Assembly (NCBI GenBank): GCA_963756525.1
Contig: CAVWNR010000001.1
Span: forward strand, 744,001 to 808,000
Length of the DNA: 64,000 bases
From: CAVWNR01 sp963756525
GTDB taxonomy: Bacteria; Actinomycetota; Actinomycetes; Mycobacteriales; Jatrophihabitantaceae
Direction of reading: 5' to 3'
The position numbers were made by a program, and so were the translations under genes. A model generated the notes under the pieces. The model made no database searches. It worked only from the letters and a program-made list of their open reading frames with translations, and had not been told where the DNA came from. This document shows, piece after piece, positions 17,223 through 26,113 of this stretch. Position 1 is the first letter of the stretch; every line of letters starts with the position of its first letter.

Positions 17223-17271
17223 GCGAGGGGCGTTGCCGATCCGGGTCACCCGGGCCGGCACCGCCCCTCGC
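17223..17271 (+). terminator. Long hairpin between livJ and livH
   Basis: GCGAGGGGCG at 17223-17232 pairs perfectly with CGCCCCTCGC at 17262-17271, and the interior can pair further (GCCG/CGGC and CCGG/CCGG). No T-run follows. Its place just after the binding-protein gene suggests a partial terminator or mRNA stabiliser that gives more LivJ than permease, a common arrangement in ABC operons. This role is inferred from position. Confidence 0.5.
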
Positions 17272-17328
17272 TGGCGACATCGCCGGCAGGGTGAGTACCG
17301 GTCGGTCTGTGATCACGGGAGGCTCCGC

Positions 17329-18276
17329 GTGACGGAGTTCATGAACTACCTGGTGCTCGGCCTGACGCGCGGCTCCATGTACGCGCTGATCGCGCTGGGC
17401 TACACGCTGGTGTACGGCATCCTGCAGTTGATCAACTTCGCGCACAGCGAGGTGTTCATGTCCGGCGCGTTCGGCAGCTACCTGGTGGTGCACGCCGTCG
17501 TCGGCGACGGCAAGGCGACCGCCGCCTGGGCGGTGCCGCTGGTGATGGTCCTCGGCGTGATCTCCGGAGCGGTCACCGCAGCGGGTGTGGCCTGGTGCCT
17601 GGAACGGGTCGCGTACCGGCCGCTGCGGCGGCGCGGGGCGCCCAAGTTGGCCTTCCTGATCAGCGCGATCGGGGCGTCGTTCTTCCTCTCCCAACTGGCC
17701 GGCAAGCTGTTCAACCGGCTGACGTCGAACCCGTTCCCGACGTTCTTCGACATCAACTCGACGCTGTTCCACATCTTCGGCGCGCCGGTGAAGACGATGG
17801 AGGTCGTCATCATCGGCACCGCGCTGCTGCTGATGTTCTTGCTCGACCGGATGGTGTCCTCGACGAAGATGGGTCGCAGCATCCGCGCGGTGTCCGAGGA
17901 TGCGCCGACCGCGGCGCTGATGGGCATCGACATCGACAAGACGATCTCGCGGACGTTCATCATCGGCGGCCTGCTCGGCGGAGCGGCCGGGTTCCTGTTC
18001 GGTATGAACTTCAGCTTCGGAAACACGATGGGGTTCATCCCCGGCGTCAAGGCGTTCGCCGCCGCGGTGCTCGGCGGCATCGGCAACATCCGCGGGGCGA
18101 TGATCGGCGGACTGCTGCTCGGGGTGATCGAGAACCTCGTCCCGACCGCGCCGTGGAACGGTAGCCCCTGGATCGGCATCCAGTGGACCGACGTGGTGGC
18201 GTTCGTGGTGCTCGTGCTGGTGCTGCTCTTGCGGCCGACCGGCCTGCTCGGCGAGCGTCTGGGGCGTGCGGCATGA
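17329..18276 (+). CDS. livH: Branched-chain amino acid ABC transporter permease LivH
   Basis: A 315-residue inner-membrane permease with about eight hydrophobic helices. The LivH signature LGYTLVYGILQLINFAHSEVFM lies near the start. The cytoplasmic loop that docks on the ATPases is MGRSIRAVSEDAPTAALMGI, and the C-terminal GIGNIRGAMIGGLLLG segment is present. GTG at 17329 is preceded by GGGAGG at 17317-17322, so the upstream open frame to 17233, which crosses the hairpin, is discarded. The stop overlaps the livM ATG by 4 nt. Confidence 0.94.
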   Translation: MTEFMNYLVLGLTRGSMYALIALGYTLVYGILQLINFAHSEVFMSGAFGSYLVVHAVVGDGKATAAWAVPLVMVLGVISGAVTAAGVAWCLERVAYRPLRRRGAPKLAFLISAIGASFFLSQLAGKLFNRLTSNPFPTFFDINSTLFHIFGAPVKTMEVVIIGTALLLMFLLDRMVSSTKMGRSIRAVSEDAPTAALMGIDIDKTISRTFIIGGLLGGAAGFLFGMNFSFGNTMGFIPGVKAFAAAVLGGIGNIRGAMIGGLLLGVIENLVPTAPWNGSPWIGIQWTDVVAFVVLVLVLLLRPTGLLGERLGRAA

Positions 18277-20525
18277 ACGCGACGCTGCGCGCGCCGTGGG
18301 TCAAGCGGCTGGCCGGCTGCCTCGCCGGGTCGCTGGTGCTCGCGCTGATGTGGGGTCCGCAAGAAGGAAGCCAGACCGACTACGGATACGCCTTCCGGCA
18401 GGCGGTCTTCTCGCCGCGGTTGGTCGTCTTCCTGCTGATCGGCGTGCTGCTGTTTCTCGCGATCACGTTCTGGCCGCTCGTCGTGCCCTACCTAACCCGT
18501 CCCGGAGTATGGCCGCTGTTCGCTGGCACGGTGACGGTGATCGCGGCGTACACGCTCATGCACTGGTACGACCCGATCGGCAACGCCAAGTTCAGCGCGC
18601 TGAGCGGCGCGGTCGCGGCCACCTCGGGGCTGTCGCCGATCACGTCGGCGTACTTCGCGTGGCTGGCCTGGACGCTGCTCGCCGCGACGCTGGTGCTCGG
18701 TGGCGCGGCGATCGCGCTGGAGCACCGGCCGCTGGCATGGATCACCGCCGGGCTGGGCCTCCTCGCTGCCGGCATCACCTACTTCGCGCACCATGACGCG
18801 GTCAGCTTCGGCAACGGGATCGATCACTCCCTCGGCGCCGCCACCGCCTCGGTCGGGTATCTGGTGATGGCCGGTGCCGCGCTGGTCGTCGCGCTCAGCC
18901 ACAAGCAGGTCGCTGACGGCCGCGCCTTCGTCAACCGAGTCCTCGGCTGGCGACCCGGCCTGCCGCTGGTGGTAGCCGGGCTCATCGTCGGCATCGTCGC
19001 GTTCAGCGCGTCGACCTGGTTCTCGCCGCAGAACCGCAACGCGACCTTCGCCGACACGCACAACCTTTTCGCGGGCACGGGGCTCGCCTCGCTCGCCTGG
19101 CAGTACCTCAGCTGGCTCGGGTACGCCCTGCTCGCCGCGTCGGTCATCGTGTGCTTCGGCGCGACGTACCTGCGCTCACGGCTGCTCGGTTGGGTCGGCG
19201 CCGCCGTCGGGGTGGTCGGCGTGGTGATCTCGCTGGTGACGATCTACGACATCAGCCAGCTCGGCGCGCAGCACAACTTCGACGGCGCCACCGGGCCGTG
19301 GCAGAACCTCGGCACCGGCGGGTGGCTCGCCTGCATTGCGTTCTTCCTCGCCGCGAGCGGCGGTCTCGTCGCCGCCATCAGCCGCCCGGCGCCCGTCGCC
19401 GCGCCGGCCGACTCGCTCGCGGCGGTCCGCTCGTCCGGGGGCGGCCGGTTCCTGCAAGCGCCCGGCTCGGCGAACAGCCTGCTGCTCGTCGTGCTCGCGA
19501 TCGCACTGTTCTTCCCGCCGACGATGACCAGCTTCTGGCAGCAGGTGCTAGTGAGCGAGATCGGCATCTACGTGCTGCTCGCCGTCGGCCTCAACGTCGT
19601 GGTGGGCTGGGCGGGGCTGCTGGACCTCGGCTTCATCGCCTTCTACGCGATCGGCTCCTACACCACGGCGTACCTGGTCGGCTCGCTGCCGATCAAGCCG
19701 CCGTCCTGGCTGCACATGACGCCGCTACTCGCAATCCCCTTCGCGATCGCGATCTGCCTGATCGCGGGTGTTGCGCTGGGCGCGCCCACCCTGCGGCTGC
19801 GTGGTGACTACCTCGCGATCGTCACCCTCGGCTTCGGCGAGATCATCCGCATCGTCGCGGTGAATGCGTCCGGCGTCACGAACGGCAGCCAGGGTCCGTC
19901 CATCCAGGTTCCGCACCCGCGGATCAGCGTGGGCTCGCTGCACCTGACCTGGGGGCTGAACCAGTTGCAGTACTGGTACCTGCTGCTGGTGTTCATCATC
20001 GTCGTCGTCATCCTCTTCCGCCGGCTGGAGAATTCGCGCATCGGCCGCTCCTGGGCCGCGATCCGCGAGGACGAGGTCGCCGCGCAGGCCACCGGCATCA
20101 ACACGTTCCGGATCAAGCTGCTGGCGTTCGCCATCGGCGCGTCCACGTCCGGCCTGGCGGGCGTGTTCTTCGCCAGCCAGATCGGCTTCTTCACGCCCGA
20201 CAACTTCGTGTTGAACAACTCGATCCTCGTCGTCGCGTACGTGGTGTTCGGCGGCATGGGCTCCATTCCCGGCGTCATGGCAGGCGCGGCGCTGCTCACT
20301 TGGCTGCCCGAGTTCCTCAAGGACCAGGTTCCCGCCCCTGACCGGCAGATGTGGATCGGCGCCCTGCTGCTGCTGATGATGATCTTCCGGCCGGGCGGGC
20401 TGATCCCCGAACGGCGCCGTCAGGTCGAATTGCACGGCCTGGACGAGGTGGCCACCGCCGAACCGGTCGCGGTGCCAGCCAACGAGGGCCTGGGTGCCGG
20501 CGAAGGGGTGGTGACCCCGGCATGA
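18273..20525 (+). CDS. livM: Branched-chain amino acid ABC transporter permease LivM with a large extra membrane domain
   Basis: At 750 residues this is roughly twice the usual LivM. The LivM core occupies about residues 400-715: LLAVGLNVVVGWAGLLDLGF, TLRLRGDYLAIVTLGFGEII, the ATPase-docking loop RSWAAIREDEVAAQATGIN, and VFGGMGSIPGVMAGA. The first 400 residues hold about ten further hydrophobic segments (for example VVFLLIGVLLFLAITFWPLV and LAWITAGLGLLAAGITYF) with no motif I recognise. The ATG overlaps the livH stop, and the stop overlaps the livG start, so expression is coupled. There is no internal start with a good ribosome site at residue 400, so the extension appears genuinely fused. 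Confidence 0.9.
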   Translation: MNATLRAPWVKRLAGCLAGSLVLALMWGPQEGSQTDYGYAFRQAVFSPRLVVFLLIGVLLFLAITFWPLVVPYLTRPGVWPLFAGTVTVIAAYTLMHWYDPIGNAKFSALSGAVAATSGLSPITSAYFAWLAWTLLAATLVLGGAAIALEHRPLAWITAGLGLLAAGITYFAHHDAVSFGNGIDHSLGAATASVGYLVMAGAALVVALSHKQVADGRAFVNRVLGWRPGLPLVVAGLIVGIVAFSASTWFSPQNRNATFADTHNLFAGTGLASLAWQYLSWLGYALLAASVIVCFGATYLRSRLLGWVGAAVGVVGVVISLVTIYDISQLGAQHNFDGATGPWQNLGTGGWLACIAFFLAASGGLVAAISRPAPVAAPADSLAAVRSSGGGRFLQAPGSANSLLLVVLAIALFFPPTMTSFWQQVLVSEIGIYVLLAVGLNVVVGWAGLLDLGFIAFYAIGSYTTAYLVGSLPIKPPSWLHMTPLLAIPFAIAICLIAGVALGAPTLRLRGDYLAIVTLGFGEIIRIVAVNASGVTNGSQGPSIQVPHPRISVGSLHLTWGLNQLQYWYLLLVFIIVVVILFRRLENSRIGRSWAAIREDEVAAQATGINTFRIKLLAFAIGASTSGLAGVFFASQIGFFTPDNFVLNNSILVVAYVVFGGMGSIPGVMAGAALLTWLPEFLKDQVPAPDRQMWIGALLLLMMIFRPGGLIPERRRQVELHGLDEVATAEPVAVPANEGLGAGEGVVTPA

Positions 20526-21430
20526 CCGGCACGTTGAGCCAGCCGGCCGGCCCCCCCGCGGTCACCGGCGACCTCGTCTTCGACGTCGAGCATGTCACGC
20601 TGCGCTTCGGTGGCGTGGTAAGCCTCAACGACGTCTCGCTGTACATGCGGCGTGACGAGATCCTCGCGATCATCGGCCCGAACGGCGCCGGCAAGACGTC
20701 GCTGTTCAACTCGCTGACCGGCGTGTACCGGCCGCAGCAGGGGCGCATCACGCTGTCCGCGCGGCGCGGCGCCCCGCCCGTCGAGGTGCTGGGCATGAAG
20801 ACTCACCAGCTCAACCGCCTCGGCGTCGCCCGCACGTTCCAGAACATCCGGCTCTTCCCCGCCCTCACCGCGCTGGAGAACGTCAAGATCGGCTTCGAGA
20901 GCCGGCAGCGGTCCGGACCGATCGCGGCGATGCTCGGCATGCCGTGGCAGCGCCGGGAGGAGACGCAGAGCACGCGCGCCGCTCTGGACGTGCTCGGCGA
21001 CGTCGGCCTTTCCCGACGCGCGAACGAGCTTGCCGGGTCGCTGGCCTACGGCGAGCAGCGCCGCCTGGAGATCGCCCGCGCCCTCGGCACCGACCCGGGC
21101 GTGCTGCTGCTCGACGAGCCCGCGGCGGGGACCAACCCGGTCGAGAAGCGTGAGCTGGCCCAGCTGATCCACCGCATCAACGCCCAGCGGGGGATCAGCG
21201 TGCTGCTGATTGAGCACGACATGAAGCTGGTGATGTCGGTCGCCGACCGGATCGTCGTCCTCAACTTCGGGCAGAAGATCGCCGAGGGCAGTCCGCACGA
21301 GATCCAGCGCGATCCGGTCGTCGTCGCGGCCTATCTCGGGACGTCGGCAGAGGATGCCAGGCGCCAGGCCGCGCAGCAGGCCGAGGTGCAGCTCATCGAC
21401 ACCGGCGACGAGGACGGGCTGAACCGATGA
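20522..21430 (+). CDS. livG: Branched-chain amino acid ABC transporter ATP-binding protein LivG
   Basis: A 302-residue ATPase. Walker A GPNGAGKTSLFN, Q-loop in ARTFQNIRLFP, signature LAYGEQRRLEIARAL, Walker B VLLLDEPAAGTNP and the switch histidine in LLIEHDMKLV are all present. AARTFQN and the AAGTNP context are specific to LivG rather than LivF. The start ATG at 20522 overlaps the livM stop; an upstream frame from 20351 is only read-through within livM. It pairs with LivF to energise LivHM. Confidence 0.95.
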   Translation: MTGTLSQPAGPPAVTGDLVFDVEHVTLRFGGVVSLNDVSLYMRRDEILAIIGPNGAGKTSLFNSLTGVYRPQQGRITLSARRGAPPVEVLGMKTHQLNRLGVARTFQNIRLFPALTALENVKIGFESRQRSGPIAAMLGMPWQRREETQSTRAALDVLGDVGLSRRANELAGSLAYGEQRRLEIARALGTDPGVLLLDEPAAGTNPVEKRELAQLIHRINAQRGISVLLIEHDMKLVMSVADRIVVLNFGQKIAEGSPHEIQRDPVVVAAYLGTSAEDARRQAAQQAEVQLIDTGDEDGLNR

Positions 21431-22152
21431 CCCGGCCGCTGCTGAGTGTCGACGACCTCGAGGTCCGCTACGGCGCGATCCGCGCGATCAAGGGCATCAC
21501 GTTCCATGTCGACGACGGCGAGATCGTCGCGCTGCTCGGCGCCAACGGCGCGGGGAAGACGACGACGCAGAAGACGGTCTCGGGAATGATGCGTCCGGCC
21601 GCGGGCTCGATCACGCTCGACGGGGAGCGCATCGACGGCCGCCCCGCGCACGAGCTGATCCGCCTCGGCATCTGCCATGTACCCGAGGGCCGGCACGTGT
21701 TCCCCCGGATGTCGGTCGCCGAGAACCTCGAGATGGGGGCCTTCCGGTTCAAGCAGGTCGACCGGGCCGACCTGGACCGAGTGCTCACGCTCTTCCCGCT
21801 GCTGCGCGAGCGCTACCAGCAGCCTGCGGGAACGCTCTCCGGCGGCGAGCAGCAGATGCTGGCGATCGGCCGCGCGCTGATGGGCAAGCCGCGCCTGTTG
21901 CTGCTCGACGAGCCGTCGATGGGGTTGGCCCCGATGATCGTGGCGCAGATCTTCGACATTATCCGAGAGATCAACGCGGGCGGCGTCACGGTCCTGCTCG
22001 TCGAGCAGAACGCCGCCCAGGCGCTCAGCCTCGCCGACCGCGGTTACGTCCTGGAAACCGGTGAACTCGTCCTGGAGGGCACCGGCGCCGAACTGCTGGC
22101 CGACGACCGGATCCGCGCGGCATACCTCGGCGAGGAGATCTCCGTCTCCTAG
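21427..22152 (+). CDS. livF: Branched-chain amino acid ABC transporter ATP-binding protein LivF
   Basis: A 241-residue ATPase, last gene of the liv operon, with ATG overlapping the livG stop. Walker A GANGAGKTTTQ, the LivF-type segment CHVPEGRHVFPRMSV, signature LSGGEQQMLAIGRAL, Walker B LLLLDEPSMGLAP and LLVEQNAAQAL with no unusual substitutions. It ends with TAG, showing that TAG is an ordinary stop in this genome, which bears on the amber codon in the next gene. Confidence 0.95.
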   Translation: MTRPLLSVDDLEVRYGAIRAIKGITFHVDDGEIVALLGANGAGKTTTQKTVSGMMRPAAGSITLDGERIDGRPAHELIRLGICHVPEGRHVFPRMSVAENLEMGAFRFKQVDRADLDRVLTLFPLLRERYQQPAGTLSGGEQQMLAIGRALMGKPRLLLLDEPSMGLAPMIVAQIFDIIREINAGGVTVLLVEQNAAQALSLADRGYVLETGELVLEGTGAELLADDRIRAAYLGEEISVS

Positions 22153-22271
22153 GGCTACAGCTACCTGCCACGCTGGTGCCCTGCCCCTTGCCTCGAGATT
22201 GGCCTAGACCAGTAAAGTGGCGCTGCTGCAGTTGCACGTGCACCTATCGATTCCAGACGGGGAGATCAGCG

Positions 22272-22895
22272 GTGTCACGCAGTCACGTCCGCGTCCGTCT
22301 TGCCGAGAGCGACGACGTCACCGCGCTCGCTGCGCTGATCGAATCGGCCGAGCTCCCGTTGGCCGCGCTCGGCGCGCGGCAGGTACGCACCGAGCAGCTC
22401 GGCCAGCTGCCGCGGCGGCTCGCTGAACTCGTCCAATGCGACGAGCGCACCGTGCTGCTGGCCGTCGACGTGGGCAGCGGCGACATCCTGGGCCTGCTCG
22501 TTCTCGCCGTCGACGAGGTCGGCGAGGTGACGCTGCTGCCGGTGCTCATCGTCAGCTAGCTGCTCGTCGCCGCCGCCCACCGGCGGCGCGGCGTCGGCCG
22601 AGCCCTTCTCGCCGCCGCCGTAGCGGTCGCCGACGAGCGCGGCGTCGAGCACGTCGTGGTCAGCGCGGTCAGCGGCTCGCGGGACGTCAACCGCTACCTG
22701 GCCCGGTTGGGGTTCGCCCCACTGACCGTACGGCGAATTGCCGCCACGTCGGTGCTGCGCCGGTCGCTCGGAGTGGTCGGCACCGCGAACCGGCTGGCCT
22801 CGTTGCGCCGGGTCCGCGGCGGGCGTGCGGCGCGCCGCCAGGGACCGCCGGCGCGCGCCGGCATGGCCGTCGGCCCGTTCGGCCGAGGGGCCTGA
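22272..22895 (+). pseudogene. GNAT N-acetyltransferase interrupted by an in-frame amber codon
   Basis: From GTG 22272 (GGGGAG 7 nt upstream) the frame encodes a GNAT N-terminal half (VRVRLAESDDVTALAALI). It hits TAG at 22557-22559, then continues in the same frame with LLVAAAHRRRGVGRALLAAA, the acetyl-CoA-binding motif A, and SGSRDVNRYLARLGFAP to TGA at 22893-22895. One residue, perhaps Tyr, Gln or Trp, has become a stop exactly before motif A, giving a truncated protein unlikely to bind acetyl-CoA. Both halves and all flanking bases are otherwise intact, so the mutation is recent, an error, or read through. The location just before polA is typical of small actinobacterial genes; the substrate is unknown. 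Confidence 0.82.
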
Positions 22896-22925
22896 ACTGT
22901 CGGACGCTGCTCCTAGACTCGCGCT

Positions 22926-25631
22926 GTGACGGCATCGAGCACCCCGCCCCGGCTGCTTCTCCTAGACGGTCATTCGCTGGCCTATCGCGCGTTCTATGCC
23001 CTGCGCGACGTCGAGATGGCAACGACCACCGGTCAGCCGACGAGTGGGGTCTTCGGGTTCACCTCGATGCTGGTCAACCTGCTGCGCGACGAGAATCCGA
23101 CGCACATCGCGGTGGCTTTCGACGTCTCCCGCAAGACGTTTCGCAGCGACACGTACGCCGACTACAAGGCCGGCCGGATCGAGACGCCGCCTGACTTCTC
23201 CGAGCAGCTCTCGCTGATCCGCGAGGTCCTCGACGCCTTGCACATCCCGACCCTCGCCGTGGAGGGCTACGAAGCCGACGACGTCATCGCCACGATCACG
23301 GTGCGGGCGGTCGCCGAGGGCCTGCCGGTGCTGATCACCACCGGCGACCGGGACGCACTGCAGCTCGTCCGCGACGACGTGACGGTGCTCTACCCGCGGC
23401 GGGGCGTCAGCGACCTCACCCGGTTCACCCCCGAGGAGGTGCAGGCCAAGTACGGGCTCACCCCGCAGCAGTACCCGGACTTCGCGGCGCTGCGCGGCGA
23501 CCCGAGCGACAATCTTCCCGGCATCGCCGGGGTCGGCGAGAAGACGGCCGCCAAGTGGGTGCGCGACTTCGGCTCGCTGGATGCCTTGGTCGCCGGCGTC
23601 GATACGGTCAAGGGCAAGGTCGGCGACGCGCTGCGCGAGAACCTCGCCAACGTCGTCCGCAACCGGCAGCTGACCGAGCTGGTTCGCGACGTCCCGATCG
23701 ACATCGACATCGAATCGCTGCGCCGCCAGCCATGGGATCGCGACCGGGTGCACACCCTCTTCGACAACCTGCAGTTCCGGGTCCTGCGCGAACGACTCTT
23801 CGCCACCGTCGCCGCGGCCGAGCCGGAGGCCGAGGAGGGCTTCGACGTCGTCACCACCCGGCTCGGGGTCGACGACGTCGCGAAGTGGCTGGGCGAGCAT
23901 GCGCGCGACGGCCGCCGGGTCGGCCTGGCGTTTCGCGGGCAGTGGGCACGGGGCACCGGGGCGCTGACCGGAATCGCGCTGGCGGCCACCGACGGCGCCG
24001 CCGCGTACCTGATGCCCGATCAGCTCGCGGTCGGCGACGAGCAGGCACTCGCCGCGTGGCTCGCCGACGCGTCGGTGCCCAAGGCGGTCCACGACGTCAA
24101 GGGGCCGGTCCTTGCGCTGCGCCAGCACGGCTGGGAGCTCGCCGAGGTCACCAGCGACACTCAGCTCGCGGCGTACCTGGCGCTGCCGGGTCAGCGGTCC
24201 TTCGATCTGGCGGATCTGGCGCTGCGCTACCTGCACCGCGAGCTGCGCGCGTCCGAAGCGGACGGCGACCTCGAGTCCGTGCAGCTCACCCTCGACGGCG
24301 GGGTGGAGGAGTCCGACGATGCGCTCGCCGAGGCCGAAGCCGTGCGGGCGTCGGCCGTGCGTGACCTCGCCGACGCGCTCGACAGCGACCTCGAGCGCCG
24401 CGGCGCCGCCCGGTTGCTGACCGAGATGGAGCTGCCGTTGACGTTCGTTCTGGCGGACATGGAGACCGCGGGTATCGCGGTCGACACCGACCGGCTGCTC
24501 GATCTACAGAGCGAGCTCGGCGCCGCGGTGAAGAGCGTCGAGCAGGACGCGCAGGTGGTGGTGGGCCGCCCGTTCAACCTCGGTTCGCCCAAGCAGCTGC
24601 AGGAGATCCTCTTCGACCAGTTCGGCCTGCCGAAGACCAAGCGGATCAAGACGGGTTACACCACCGACGCCGACGCGCTGGCCGACCTGTACCAGAAGAC
24701 CGGCCATCCGGTGCTCGAGCATCTGCTCCGCCACCGCGAGGTCGCCCGGCTCAAGACCGTCGTCGACTCGCTGTTGCCGCTGATCGACGACGCCGGACGG
24801 ATCCACACCACGTTCAACCAGACGATCGCGGCCACCGGCCGGCTCTCCTCGACCGACCCGAACCTGCAGAACATCCCGGTGCGCACGGCCGAGGGGCGGC
24901 GCATCCGCGAGGCGTTCACCGTCGGCGCCGGCTACGAGTCGCTGATGACCGCCGACTACAGCCAGATCGAGATGCGGATCATGGCCCACCTGTCCCGCGA
25001 CGCCGGTCTGATCGAGGCGTTCACCACGGGCGAGGACCTGCACACGTTCGTCGCGTCCCGTGCGTTCGACCTGCCGCCGGAGTCGATCGACGGCGAGCTC
25101 CGGCGGCGGGTGAAGGCCATGTCCTATGGGCTGGCGTACGGGCTCTCGGCGTTCGGCCTGGCGCAGCAGCTCAAGATCAGCTCGGATGAGGCGCGGGGGC
25201 AGATGGACGCCTACTTCGCACGTTTCGGCGGGGTGCGCGACTACCTGCGCTCCGTGGTGGACGAGGCCCGGCAGTCCGGTTACACCGAAACGATCATGGG
25301 GCGGCGCCGCTACCTTCCCGACTTGACCAGCGACAACCGGCAGCGCCGTGAGATGGCCGAGCGGATGGCCCTCAACGCTCCCATCCAGGGCAGTGCCGCC
25401 GACATCATCAAGGTGGCGATGCTCGGTGTGCACCGGGCGCTCGCGGAGTCCGGACTGAAATCACGTCTGCTGCTGCAGGTGCACGACGAACTGGTACTGG
25501 AGATCGGCTCGGGCGAGCGCGAGGCGGTCGAGGCCCTGGTGCGGCGGGAGATGGGCTCGGCCTACGCGCTCGACGTGCCGCTTGACGTGTCGATCGGTGT
25601 CGGCCCGAACTGGCACGAGGCCGCGCACTGA
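22926..25631 (+). CDS. polA: DNA polymerase I
   Basis: A 901-residue enzyme for gap filling and primer removal. The 5'-3' exonuclease domain (residues 1-300) shows LLLDGHSLAYRAFYAL, YKAGR and the metal-binding VEGYEADDVIAT and ITTGDRDALQLV. The middle 3'-5' exonuclease-like domain lacks the DxE proofreading pair, as in other actinobacterial PolA. The polymerase domain has motif A MTADYSQIEMRIMAHLS, motif B RRVKAMSYGLAYGLS and motif C LLQVHDELVLE. The start is GTG 22926. polA-rpsA-coaE proximity is conserved in actinobacteria, here with five extra genes between polA and rpsA. Confidence 0.97.
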   Translation: MTASSTPPRLLLLDGHSLAYRAFYALRDVEMATTTGQPTSGVFGFTSMLVNLLRDENPTHIAVAFDVSRKTFRSDTYADYKAGRIETPPDFSEQLSLIREVLDALHIPTLAVEGYEADDVIATITVRAVAEGLPVLITTGDRDALQLVRDDVTVLYPRRGVSDLTRFTPEEVQAKYGLTPQQYPDFAALRGDPSDNLPGIAGVGEKTAAKWVRDFGSLDALVAGVDTVKGKVGDALRENLANVVRNRQLTELVRDVPIDIDIESLRRQPWDRDRVHTLFDNLQFRVLRERLFATVAAAEPEAEEGFDVVTTRLGVDDVAKWLGEHARDGRRVGLAFRGQWARGTGALTGIALAATDGAAAYLMPDQLAVGDEQALAAWLADASVPKAVHDVKGPVLALRQHGWELAEVTSDTQLAAYLALPGQRSFDLADLALRYLHRELRASEADGDLESVQLTLDGGVEESDDALAEAEAVRASAVRDLADALDSDLERRGAARLLTEMELPLTFVLADMETAGIAVDTDRLLDLQSELGAAVKSVEQDAQVVVGRPFNLGSPKQLQEILFDQFGLPKTKRIKTGYTTDADALADLYQKTGHPVLEHLLRHREVARLKTVVDSLLPLIDDAGRIHTTFNQTIAATGRLSSTDPNLQNIPVRTAEGRRIREAFTVGAGYESLMTADYSQIEMRIMAHLSRDAGLIEAFTTGEDLHTFVASRAFDLPPESIDGELRRRVKAMSYGLAYGLSAFGLAQQLKISSDEARGQMDAYFARFGGVRDYLRSVVDEARQSGYTETIMGRRRYLPDLTSDNRQRREMAERMALNAPIQGSAADIIKVAMLGVHRALAESGLKSRLLLQVHDELVLEIGSGEREAVEALVRREMGSAYALDVPLDVSIGVGPNWHEAAH

Positions 25632-25645
25632 GCCTGGCGCGGGCT

Positions 25646-26041
25646 CTAGCGTGGGGGCTCGCTCGCGGCGAGCAGCAGCCCGCCGAGCATGCTCACGTTC
25701 TTGAAGAAGTGGGTGCGCTGCTGGACGCGCTTTGCCGGGTCGGTCTCTTCCCAGAACGCGTGACCGGCGACGGTGGTCGGGGCGAGGCTGGCGGCGAGCG
25801 TCAGAGCCGCCAGCCGCGGCATGATCCCGAGCCCCAGCGCCGCTCCGGCGGCTACCTTGACCGCGGCGTCCACCTTGACGATCTGCTCCGTGCTCACCGG
25901 CAGCGGCACCAGGTCGGTGAGCTTGCCGACCACCTTCTCGGCGAGCGGAACCCGCGACGCCGGGTTCTTCCAGACGCCCCACCCGCCGAGCACGAACATC
26001 GAGGCGAGCATCGGGCGGGCAACAGCACGGATCAGGGCCAT
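25646..26041 (-). CDS. DoxX-family membrane protein
   Basis: A 131-residue small membrane protein with four hydrophobic segments. DoxX features include ARPMLASMFVLGGWGVWKNP at the start, KVAAGAALGLGIMPRLAAL and HAFWEETDPAKRVQQRTHFFKNVSMLGGLL at the end. ATG 26041 is the first start inside the homologous region; the longer frame to 26287 lies antisense to the Uma2 gene and is not credible. DoxX proteins associate with redox and sulfur stress responses, but this member has no assigned role. Confidence 0.85.
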   Translation of the reverse strand: MALIRAVARPMLASMFVLGGWGVWKNPASRVPLAEKVVGKLTDLVPLPVSTEQIVKVDAAVKVAAGAALGLGIMPRLAALTLAASLAPTTVAGHAFWEETDPAKRVQQRTHFFKNVSMLGGLLLAASEPPR

Positions 26042-26113
26042 GCCGCCATCATGCCGGGTCGGAAGTTGTCGGTGCCTTCCGGCAGGTTGGCCACATGACA
26101 GAAAGGCGGGACG

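Noticed and set aside
25461..25982. A 173-residue minus-strand protein near the end of polA
   Set aside because: It overlaps polA and the DoxX gene in another frame and has shadow-type composition.
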